From the NCBI GenBank assembly GCA_932294295.1, contig OW028582.1:39469204-39533203 (forward strand): 64,000 bases of DNA, read 5' to 3'. Origin of the DNA: Alitta virens. Lineage: Eukaryota; Annelida; Polychaeta; Phyllodocida; Nereididae. Below the pieces are notes generated by a model. The model was not told the origin of the DNA. It saw only the letters and a program-made list of their open reading frames with translations, and searched no databases. Each line of letters opens with the position of its first letter. Position 1 is the first letter of the stretch. Both the position numbers and the translations under genes were made by a program. Below, one piece after another: positions 25,901 through 37,900 of this stretch.

Positions 25901-28900
25901 TTCAAGATACCAGGGATGCAAGAATTGAAATGAGGAAGTCCTTGCTAGAAAAAGATAACAATGAGGCAGACGCCTATGATTTATTTTTTCAAAGTTGTGC
26001 GAAACGAGTGAAAGAATTGCCACCACGAATGAAAGCTTATGTTCAGCTGCAAGTTTCTCAATTACTTTTTAATGTAGAAAATAATTCATTTCCTTCCTCC
26101 CCCGTGTTTCCTCAATGTACACCGCTGTCAAGGGTCATTGGCTCGGCTATGAGCCAGTCTTTTGAAAATTACAATTGAATAAATTTTACCCATAGCTCAA
26201 AATTGAATTGTTTGTACTAGTACTTTCATTTATGTTTAAATAATATCCAAAAATGGTATTATAACAGTTTTACTCGCATACAATAGTTTGATACTTGTAA
26301 TGGTTTTATTCAGATAATATAATTATATTTGAAGGCAAATACAATTACAATTAAATAATACCTCATATTAAATTTACTAAGTTAAAATAGTTCATGTGTA
26401 CATAGGCAAAAATTAAAGAAAAAAATAGGAGGTTTCGAACATATTTCGGATGTAAACGACATTTTTTGGACGTTTCCGGAATCGAACGTTTTGGTTTTCG
26501 GACGTTTTGACTTGCATTTGGCCCAATGTTGGTCTAATATTAGCCAGCTGTCTGGTTAGCCTGATGTTGGCTTACTAATACCAGGCTGCCCCAATGTTGG
26601 CTAAATGTCAGCCTAACGTACAAGTCAGCCCATTGTGGTTGACAGCCCACTGTTGGTTTATGTCAGGCCAGGCTTCTTAGAGAGGTTACACATAGAAATT
26701 ATTGATATCATTGATTGTAGATATTATTTATTGGAAAAGTATTCTGGAACTAGAACCCATAATATGATCCAGACCACCTAAAGAATTTAATCACAATCAC
26801 TTTTTTTTCACACATTTGCCAAGGGTATGTAGCTGCAGCAGCATTAATTTTATTCTCACCTTAAATATATGGCCAATCTCTCTTTGGCACTAATTGGTTC
26901 TCGGAAGCTGCGCTTGGTTAATGCCTTACCAATCAATGTCAATATGTGATCAAACTGCCACTTTTTGAGTCGGAAGAATCTGAAAAATGAATATATGATT
27001 CTGTTATCTGATTTACCACAGAAAAAATGAAACTGTAATTTTAGGCAATTGATTGAAATGATGAGTAAATTTTCTCCAGATTGACTGATTTATAGTTTAA
27101 AGTGCATGAATTATTTTGATAAAATACAGGCCAAGATAATTTGATGGATGATGAATGTTATCTCAGATATTGCCTTTATTATTAATAATAAGAAATGCTG
27201 GAAGATTCATATTATCAGGCAGATGTATTAATTTTGCCAAATATTGATATACATATATGACAGCAAGGGACTAGGGACAATGTTTAAGTAAATATTGATG
27301 AAAATAATTTACATTGTTAACTTTCATCTAGATTTTGTGTTATATATATATGAAAAATGCTGTTAAATGGTTTTAGATACAGTTTAGTTGTAGTTTCATA
27401 ATCGCACACTATGTGGCAGCACTGTCAATGAATATATGTCAAGTGCCACCTGGAGGGTAAATAATTCACTAATTTAATTCTTGTAGAGATCATTTTTTAT
27501 TTTGGACAAGTTTAATTCAATGAACTGTCAACAAAACAATACTATTTTGAGGTTTTAAATTGTTTTTATGCACTCACCTGACAAACATTTCGGCCTCTAG
27601 CTCTTTTACCAGCTGGTGATATGCTCCCAGTTCCTTCTTTTTTGTGAGAATGGGATGTACCCACCATCGGCGATTTCTTTTGTATGACAGAGCATACAAT
27701 AATGCAACTACCAGTGCTGTATCTTCATCATCGTCCTGCAGGCCTTGCAGTAGGCTCCCAGACATCTTGGAATCTCACAAATAAACGGGTACGTTACACG
27801 GACGAATGTAAACACCACACAGTGCGTTTGACGTCCGTTGGTTTTGACGTACACGATCGTCGTACACGTATACGCGTACGGAGACGCATCATTGTGAACG
27901 TGGCTTTACTTGGATGACGTCACAAAATAAATGACGTCATCAAACAATGGTTGAATGCTTCGATTTCAATGACCTCTGGTGGTACTTTTCCTAACCATTA
28001 TTTTGATCTTAATTGGCATTGGAAAGTATATTCTGTATTAGATTGTGTCGTCAGTTTCTTGCATAAGTATTCTCCAATTATCAATTGCTTGAGATACACT
28101 TTAGTCAATCATTGGACAGCAATCACATGGAACTTTTCAGCAACTAGTAGCTAATTACTAGCTATGTGTTTAGGAATGTTGGCCTTTTAAAGGGATACTT
28201 TTTATAGTTAATTTGCTCATTTAATGAAAATTCGAACATAATTATTCGACATTTTGAATTTTGGAAGTGATTGCAGTTAATACATAGTCTGCTGTAATTT
28301 ATTCTTGTTCGAAAAACCTGAATATTTATTCAATGTGATAAAGAAAAGCATTAATATATTTATGTATGTATGTTCATTATAAGTATGAGCTTATGATAAT
28401 TTATGGACTGGACTCCGGAGCTGTACATTCATACAGTACCAAAGAATTAACTCGGATGTTCAAAGTTGTACGCAGAATATTTCTTGCTTCAGGCCGCGAT
28501 GGAGAGTTTGTTATCAGGCGCCATCTGTGGAGTGACATATCATGTTTGCTGGGCAACCCTTGACGATCATCGGCAGTACTGGTCCGGTGCTCGTTTTTGA
28601 GACTATCGTGTTCCGGTTTTGTGAGTAAGTAGCATTAACGGCAATAGCTGAAATTGTAGGTTTCTTATTTGGAAGAGATTCCTTAATTAGTATGGATAGG
28701 TCAGTTTTTTTTAGCTGTTTCCTGTTGGGTCACAATAGCATTTAGATAAAGTTTGTAGTGTGGTCTGTAACAGTCATTTGAATTGCCAAAAATTTTGCCC
28801 CATCAAGAAACTTGACATCGTTTGTGAAATGGTCTTAAAGCAAAATTGAAGTAATATGATTATTTTCCTGTTGGATGATACTAACATTGGAATTGATGAA

Positions 28901-31900
28901 CGCCTCAAATGTTGATATAAAAACTACATGTCCTTTTCATTTAACTGAGACAAGTATAATGTTGCCTTAGGATGGATTGCCTATTAGCCCTGTACCGGCA
29001 TGTGCAGAACCCACATATCAGCTCCACTTTCACTGAGATGAGCATATTTTGGCCTGAGGGGGGCTTAATAATGAAACATTACTCTTCATAGTTCATGCGT
29101 CTTTTCCTGTGTGACAAAAGCTGACTCAACTTTTTTTAAGTTGGGCTACTATTAAACCTCATTTGTTTTAACAGTGACCAAGGATGGCATTATCTTCCTT
29201 TCCGGTTCTGGATCGGTTTATGGATTGGTATTATTCTCCTTGTGATGGTTGCCTTCGACTTGAGTGCTCTCATGAGGTACATCACCCGCTTCACCGAGGA
29301 GTCGTTCGCCGCTCTCATCGCCCTCATCTTCATCGTAGAGGCTTTCAAGAAACTCTTCCACATCCTGGATCATAACGCCGTCACTTTTGTGAAAAGGTTG
29401 GGGGAGTTCCAATTGGAACGGGGTGCGACACACCCCACTACAATCCAAACGTGTTCTTCTTCTCTTGCATCGTGTTCATCGGAAAGTTCGCTCTCTCTTA
29501 TTCACTGAAAAGTTTCCGGAACACTCGCTTCTTCCCTAATAAGGTGAGCCGAGCTCTCATGCAAATTGCAATTTAAAGAGAATTTGTAAACTTAGCATAC
29601 ACACATTTATTAACAGTCACTTTGGGAATCTTTCCAACTATTGCACTGTGACAAGTTCCTCGCTTGTTCTGTTGACGTTTTAAACTAAAGGCTTCGCCTA
29701 TTACAGGTACCGTTATTGTGTCTTGTCTATATAAATATATCATGTGTCTTGTCCTGTATGAATTTGTGTATACAATGATAACTGTCACTTGTAAGAAAAT
29801 CTTTTTCAATTGACCAATAAAACCATATATATGCAAGGTGAATCACATATACATCAGTTTTGCCATAAAATTATATGAAGCTACATATTAGTTACAGGTT
29901 TATGATTGTTATATCAGTGCTGATCAAACAACTTTTTATATTTTCCCTTCAGCCAACCCGAAAGGAACGTACAAATTGGGTCGTCAACCCGATGTACTGC
30001 CTTCCAGCAGCCATTGCTCTGGCTCTCCTGGGCACAATCCTCATCTTCATGGATCAACAGATCACCTCCGTCATTGTCAAAAACAAACTTTAAGGTGTGG
30101 ACTCCGAGCAGCCTTATCATCTCATCATTATGTCTGTCTGGTGGCTGGTTAAATAAGCTGACTCATTATAATAATAATTATAGAGTTTATTTATAGAGGA
30201 TGACATGATAATGCATTTGTATACATATTTTGCTCTGACATTAACATTGTCTTCCCCCATCATTATATTATAAATTTAATAATAATGTTATTATAATATA
30301 TTTATTTATGTAGCACAAATATCACAGAGAAGTGTTCGCTGCGCTAGGCGTAAATATATAAAATTGAAATTAATTAAAAATAGATAAATCAGTGTTCCAG
30401 CTAGGCCATTGTAAAAGGTTGCCTGACCATATGTGACTTACATTCGTGTGTTAATTGCACTTATAAAGCTTTGTTGGGAGCATGCCAACAAGTGTGGCAA
30501 TTGAGAGTAATTTAATGCAATTGACAGGTATGACATTATAAACTATGAATAAAAAGAAGCCATGGAGTAACTAGTGACTCCATGAAGAAACAAAGGGCAA
30601 AACTGAACCCATCTGCTAATTGCTGTACAAAATGCATTGAGCTGCATGGAAATTTAATGTTGCACTTATATTACTCTAAGTTACAATTCATACATTTATT
30701 AATTCACGTTTTATTGAGTGGCCAACTTTTCATTATTTTATTGAAAATGTGTCAGTAATCTGAGGCCTCCTAGGGGCGGGGGCCTAGCTCAGAGGTAGTG
30801 CTCTGGGCTTCCAACCGCTGGGTCCCGGATTAGATTCCGGTCGAGCCTAAGTTGCATGGCTGTTTCATCCTTCGTCTCATTGCCATGGTCTCTGCCTGTC
30901 CTAATTAGCCCAACTGGTGCAGAAATACAGGACGTAAAGTCCTAATCACCCAACCCACCCCAATCTGAGGCCACGACATTGTCTTACACTTGTCTGTTTC
31001 TCTGTCAGGTCTAGTTTTTATTTATTTTTAACTGGCTCGGCACCCTAATATGATTCTGCGCCATGCCCTATTAAAATCCTAGCTGTAACACTCTAAATAA
31101 ATGGCAGAAAACCTGTCTCTACAAACCAGAAAAATTACACTACAATGTTTGAATATTTAACCAGCCACTGTTATCCATAATGAACAAAATTGATAGTGAA
31201 AAGTTGATATACCTGACACAGCACACAAGAACCCATTAACAATTAATAACATGCCTTCAAATTTTAAGGAAAAACTTTCACCTCGCAGCTGAGATACTTT
31301 CAGGGTTTATCAAAAGACTGTAGATTGAGGCCTGGTGTTTGATATACATGTGTAATAATTTTCAGAGAAACAATTACCATGCGATAAGATAAAGATAAGA
31401 TGACTTTTATATAACATCGGAGGTGCTACAATAAAACAAGCTGTGAAACTTTTAGCCGACGGGTAAAAGTAAAGTGAGATGATAAAATGGTTAATATAAG
31501 TTTAAGTTACGTATTTAACAATATACAGTGGAAATATAATAACTTCCTAAAGTGAATGGTCAATCTTAGGATTATAAATTATCAATCATACTAAGTATAT
31601 ATGAACCACAATGTGCATTCATTAAATTCATTGAACTGTGTTAAAAGTTTAACATTTACTGGAAGATCAATAGAACATCATTTTAAACACTTGACTTTGC
31701 ACACAATTTCATCTGTCAATTTCATTGCTAAATGTATTCATAGATAGAGAGATAGAGAGATAGGTAAAGTGCAGCCCTCTAAGGCAAGGTCTTGCCACTA
31801 ACAAGAGTTGATTGATGAGTTGAGAGATACGATAAATGTAGTGAATTGAAAATAATTGAAAATATTGAATTGAAAATTGTATATTTTGCAATATTGGTTG

Positions 31901-34900
31901 TCGATGTCCATAAAAACTGATATTGCACTCGCCACTGTGAAATAATTGTTGTATTGTATGGCCCTTATAATCATGTATTTAGATAGATTGATCAATGTGA
32001 AGTATAACAAATCAATAACAAGAAATGCTGATGGATATTGTTCTTGATTTTGCAGAAAGGAAGCGGGTACCACTTGGATCTCTTCGTCATTGCGATTCAG
32101 ATCATCATCTGTTCCATCTTGGGCATCCCGTGGTTTGTTGCTGCAACCGTCCTGTCCATCAACCACGTTCGGTCTCTAGGGGTTGAATCTGAGTGCGCTG
32201 CTCCGGGAGAGAGACCTAAGTTCTTGGGAGTCAGGGTTGGTATTAAAAGTCATGTAGTATGAAAAGTTGACATTTTTATTTTAATGTGCAATTTGCATTC
32301 ATCTGGTCTGATTATATTAGAAACAACAAAAATGTGTAAAGATAAAAAGAATAGCTGAAAAACGTGCTTAATGACCCCCTTAGCAAACAGTATATCAGTT
32401 TTCATGGAAACGAGACAACCGAAGAGACGAAGCTGAATGCAATATTGGTTGTTGATGTCCATAAAAACTGATCTTGCATATGCTACTGTGAAATAATTGT
32501 TGTATTATATGGCCCCTTTTGCTCAAGCTAATGCTGCTTGCAGGGTCCTGGATTTTTGCAATCAGTGAGATGGAGGAGGTGAAATGTCCAGTTGACCAAA
32601 TGGCTCCCAAAAGGGAGTGGCTGAGAGCTGCTGAGCAGCCTGAACTGTAAATTTCAAAATCGCACGAGTCACCGTGGACAGATTGCTAGCTGATGGCATG
32701 GGGCCAAAGTGACTAGAGTTTCTTGTTAGGATTTACTGTAGTTAGATTTTGTTGCATTTGGCTACATGATGGCAATGGGGTTGTTTCACTTGACCAGTAA
32801 TGAGGTCCGGGGGGACCTGTTGACCGCCGGAGGTCAGGCTGTGCCTCCTTGAAGATAGAAAGGATAAGGAACACTGGAACCAGTTTGAAGCTTCTTGGCA
32901 GCAAATACAAGTGCAGGATGATAGGATGACCACTCTCACTTCATCACAAATGGTTACTCTTCTGCTTCCGTCTCTCCTCCACTATTCTACCCTTCTTTTA
33001 TTATGCCAAACTATTCTTACATCTACTGGTGAAGGTTATGGGAGCTACTGCTATGGCATGTGCTGCCCTCTGGTGTCTTAACTTGCAAATATTACAGATA
33101 GGGTACTGACATATATATATTAAATATCACTATGTATGCTACATGCCTGTCGGTGTTTTTGTGACAAATTAGCGACAGGCCTTATTTGGCATGAGGAGAC
33201 TTCGACTTTATACTGGAAATAATTATTTTTGTATAACTAATCAAGCAAAGCAGAGCCTACTGGATCAATAATCAATTAGAGTAATAATAATCATCACCTA
33301 TGCTGCTACACAAATAATATATTTATAACTAACAACTTTGTCGAAACTCATTAATATACTGAATCAACAATCATTAATAATAATAATAATGAAACTAGCA
33401 GTAAATACTACCAATAATTCTGTCAATAAATATGTAACATAAACCTATAATAAACTATGAATGTATAGAATAAACAATGTGTGTATATATCAAACATAAT
33501 ATCATAACAAATGTAGAATATAGATCATCAGAGATCATCATAATACATACTAGAAAATAACAGTAATCAAATAATTGATAACAAATACTACAATTAATCT
33601 GTAAAACCTAACTTACCCAAATATATTAAAGAGTGGTCAAAACATATAACAATCAAAACGATAAATATGTCACATATTAATTTATTCATCTCAATTCGCT
33701 TCACTGTATGCCGTTGTTGAGTTCACTGCAGCCAATAGTCCATGGTATTCGTCTATTATAGCATAAACCTGTTTGTGAAGGCGTCTCATTGGCACACTCT
33801 ATAAGAAGTCAATGTTTCTGAAGATAATTACTTCTCTGCTCAATAGGATGCGCTTCCTCAAAAAAGCTTCGAATGCACATCCTATAAATTTGGACATAAA
33901 ACCGAGCTACTAAATATTCCACTGAAATTCCCGTGGGCCGAAAGTCTTAGCTCATATCACTTAATACGGTCCTGGGATAATTAGATAGATTAATGATGAG
34001 TCCATGGTAAATATCCTTGTCAACTATCTGCTGATGGGGACAGGTTTCGATGCCCGTATGCCCATACTGTGAGGCATTTGAACATAGTCCATTAATGCGG
34101 CGGACGAGACGAAACAAGAGAACATTTCGACTGTGGTACGATGATCCAACAAGGGCGAGAGTGAAGAGTCTTGCTTTCATGCCACTACTATCTATAAGTC
34201 AATGTTTGTATATAAGTCAATGACTTAATATATATTAGTCAATGATTGTATATAAGTCAATGATTGTTCGAAGACTGAGACGTCACGTCCACCTTTGCAA
34301 TAAAACCATAAGTAAAATAACTATGTGGATATCCAGGCAGCTTCTGGTTCTATTGATGACGCCGGGTCCTCCCTTCGTCTGTTTCCGTGATTATGGTCAC
34401 GGGGTCCTTCCGATATAATGAAAACTCATTCTGATGGCAAAGGGTTGGGTACGACTATTTCACACAAACAGCAGATTTAGTTGTACTGTGTATTTAAATA
34501 ATTAAAATGGCCAGTTGACGCCAATGATGTAATTTAAATCCATGTAAATGTGGCTTGCAAATGACAAGTGGCAATGACTTTAGAGGAATACATTTGTGTT
34601 GTTCTTGGCTTGCAGAGAGCAGCGTGTGACGGGTGTCATCACTTTCCTAATGATCGGGTTGTCCGTTCTGATGGGAAAAGTTCTTCTTTTTATTATTGTC
34701 AAAGGGATCCAACTGTTTCAAAATTGTTTTATTATTGGCTCAGAGTATACAATGCATCAGTTGCCTTTTTTTCTTATTATTCCTTGTGTATTATCGCTAT
34801 GGTTTTGTGATGATTTTTTTGTGATTAATTATGTCTCCTCCCTTTGCAGTACATCCCCATGCCTGTTCTGTTTGGTGTCTTCCTGTTCATGGGAGTCTCG

Positions 34901-37900
34901 TCTCTCAAGGGAGTTCAGGTAATGATTTGTCTTTCTTTAGTCCTCTTTTTACGTAGGAAAGAAGATGATATCTCTTTTAAATCCCATTATAATCATTTCC
35001 TGGTGAACAGCCATCCTAAAATGACTGAACACACTTAAAGAAATCTTATTGAGTTTGCTGTTTTAGTTAAGAGTGTAAACCTGGAAAAATTGGTCATAAA
35101 AGTCGTGGGAATATCTAAAACTTGATTTTCAGACAACTGAAAATAAAGAAAAGCTTAAATGTAAGACAAGTGGTTAGAATAAGATTGCTACTGATTTTGT
35201 GGAATCAATTCTACGATCTAGTAGCCTTGTGATTCATTTAAACTCGTAATTTAAATTTATAGCCTTGTGATTTATATGAATTAGCAATTAAAGGTTAGTT
35301 TCATCAAACTTTCATCTATTATTTTGTCGTCTTTCAGCTGATTCAGAGAATAACGATCATGCTCATGCCATCTAAGTACCAGCCGGACTACGCCTTCCTG
35401 CGACACGTCCCCCTGCGTCGAGTACACCTGTTCACGGTCATCCAGGTGGCGTGTTTGGTCTGCTTATGGGTCATCAAGACAATCAAGGCCATCTCTATCA
35501 TCTTCCCTCTCATGGTACGAATATATTAATTTTGTATTGTCTTATTGCTGCTGACCTTGAAGTTTAGTCAGCTTGCAGAAGAACTGAGTCACATCAGAGA
35601 TGGATTCAGTGATGGACCTTAAAATAAAAGCGATGCCTGGTATTTTATAAACGTTCTTTGTTTTTCTTAATCAAGAGCATTATTTTCTGCATTTAATTCT
35701 GTTTTGTCTGTGTTATTGACAGACACAGACAGTTTATTTGTTATGTACATTTTTATTTATAGCATATTCACCAGTTCAAAATTTATTTCGACTGATGGTA
35801 ATTTCGGCTAGTTCAGTTCAAATGTATCTTAGATGTGAACAGTTGATCATTTGTAGCTATTGATGTTATGTGGTACTGACCAGCTAATGTCATACATTCA
35901 TGTGTTGGCGATGTGCTTAGTGAAAAAGTCTCTCGACTGGTTCTTCACCAAGAACTGAAATGGCTGGACAACATCATGCCCGATTCGCACAAGAAAGAAA
36001 AAGAAGACAAAATGAAAGCCCAAGGAGATGAGGAAGCGCCGGGAGATGAAATTGAGATGATGGGAGGAACCGTAAAAATCCCGCTGACGGACGGAAGAGC
36101 CATTCAAGTCCCCGTGGAGAAGATCACATTCGAACCGGAAAAGAACCAAGTGAATATCTCGGAAGAAATGGCTAACACTGCAATCTTGAAACAACTAACA
36201 GCAAACGAGAAAAAGGAGAAAGATAACAATGGTGTTAGAGAAAGGTACGTGTGTGATGCATACGTCAGTGCAAATTTGTATTGTAGTGTGTTAGTGATCA
36301 CGTGGCGTATTCAAGTATGTTGTTTTGCATTAAATTGGATTCTTGCAGCCACTCTTAAGAGCTTATAATGTGAGCTGTGATGTGACATCAGTAATATTGT
36401 GTTGTCTTAGTCTATTGTAGTCTATTGTAGTATATTGTAGTGTATTGCGCTTCATCCTGTAGGTGTTTAACCGGAAAATTTAATCATTTTGCTGCGCAGT
36501 ATACAAATAGTACAAATGTAGGGCACTTGCAAAACTTGAGACTATTCAGTTGCAAGGATGAGGCCTCTCATTGGCTTAAAAAAGTTGCAGATCTGATAAG
36601 GGACGGACACGGACGGGAAATAAGACAGTTGCCTTGTAAGGCAAATTGGGGTCAGGTCAGCCTGGGCGGCTAAACGTTTGTTATCTCTCTGTGAAGTGCG
36701 CTGCCTTAATGTTTGTATATGATGCATATTTCTATTATTATATTTGCTAGCAGACGCGTGTGGTTTCTCCTTTAGTGTGTTGTAGTATAGTGTGTTCCAT
36801 CTGTAGGGAATTGTAAATGTCTTGTTGCTTTGAGTCGTATTATACTGTTCTGTGTTGTCAATTGATGTTGATTCTCTTAGAGTTTATTATGCCATTTGGC
36901 ATTATATGGTTCTGAGTGTTAGTTCACTGTTGCGTTTTTAATTCGTGGGCGTAGCAACACCCAAGAATTATTCCAATCGGGTCAGTGGTTGATGTGGTTG
37001 ATTACACCAACAGTCAGTCTGAGGAGATTACAAGCAGGTGACATGGAGTGTAATTGACAAGAGTTGGCTCAACGTAGAAACGATCAGAATGCGTTTATTG
37101 ATTTAATGCCTAATATAGCAACATAGTGAGCACTTTAATTTACATTTAAGTCGATGGGGCTGAAGGGCGGCAAATTTGAATGGGCTTGGCTGGAGCTGGC
37201 ATACGTGAAATAATGCCTGCGCCAGTACTGTGAGCGGGTTAACATGCATCGTTTCAAAGGGGTCAAGTTTGCACATAATGCTCAAAATACCAACAACTTA
37301 CGCAAATAAGTCCCTGTTATCTGGGCATGCTATAATAAGCGAAGTTGGGGCTTGTCTGCTTTGGCAATCGATTGTGCTTCCTGCTTGACTGAGCCTGAGC
37401 ATGCTCGACCAATGGAAAGCAAGCTTACATTAACAGTCGGTTGTTTGCAATAATTCATGCTTGTAACCTGCGCTCTGATTGGCTGGTCTTGGGGATCAGC
37501 TTTAAAAAGCTTCTCTCACAGTTTATTCAGACCGCTACAGGTTTAGCAACCCACCCCACAAATTTCCCAACCCACGGGGTTCTTGTGTTTGCAGCAGATT
37601 TCATAGACTTGGAAACCCAACTCCAGTTGAAGTCACGTGAATTCAGGTTTCTTATCTGCTAAGGTGAAGGCCTACCTTAGCCAATGGGATTCATAGATTC
37701 ACATGAGGTCATCTGGGGATTAGTTTCCAAGTATATGAGTTTGATTGTGATGTATTACATTGTGCTGTTTGATGTTGTAGTGTATTTTATTCTCTAATAC
37801 TTTGTAATATTTGGGGTATAGGTTGTTGTAGTCATATATTTAAATGTATTATTTTGTATATATGGTGAATAATGACATTATTTTCTTGGCTGAATTTCAG

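Larger units (their letters stand above)
20263..27908. mobile_element. PIF/Harbinger DNA transposon, apparently complete
   Basis: The 49-bp ends 20,263-20,311 and 27,860-27,908 are inverted copies differing at one position, sharing CGTTCACAATGATGCG and a CpG-rich palindromic core (TACGCGTA). Between them are the two genes usual for Harbinger elements: a DDE transposase (minus) and a DNA-binding partner of MADF type (plus). The element sits in an SLC4 intron. The expected 3-bp target duplication is not clear: bases beside the ends read TTA and CTT, and the terminal TAAAGC could hide it. High TIR identity and intact transposase frames suggest a fairly recent insertion. Confidence 0.88.

Noticed and set aside
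26540..26660. Degenerate GCCCAATGTTGGCT-like tandem repeat
   Set aside because: Units too diverged to define boundaries.
29875..29952. In-frame hydrophobic extension upstream of PTRKERTNW as the missing TM
   Set aside because: It is the polypyrimidine tract and branch region of a normal acceptor; the residues do not match the conserved ISDF... segment.
33947..34180. Minus-strand open frame containing [12 protein letters not shown]
   Set aside because: Briefly suggestive of reverse transcriptase debris, but no RT motif is present.
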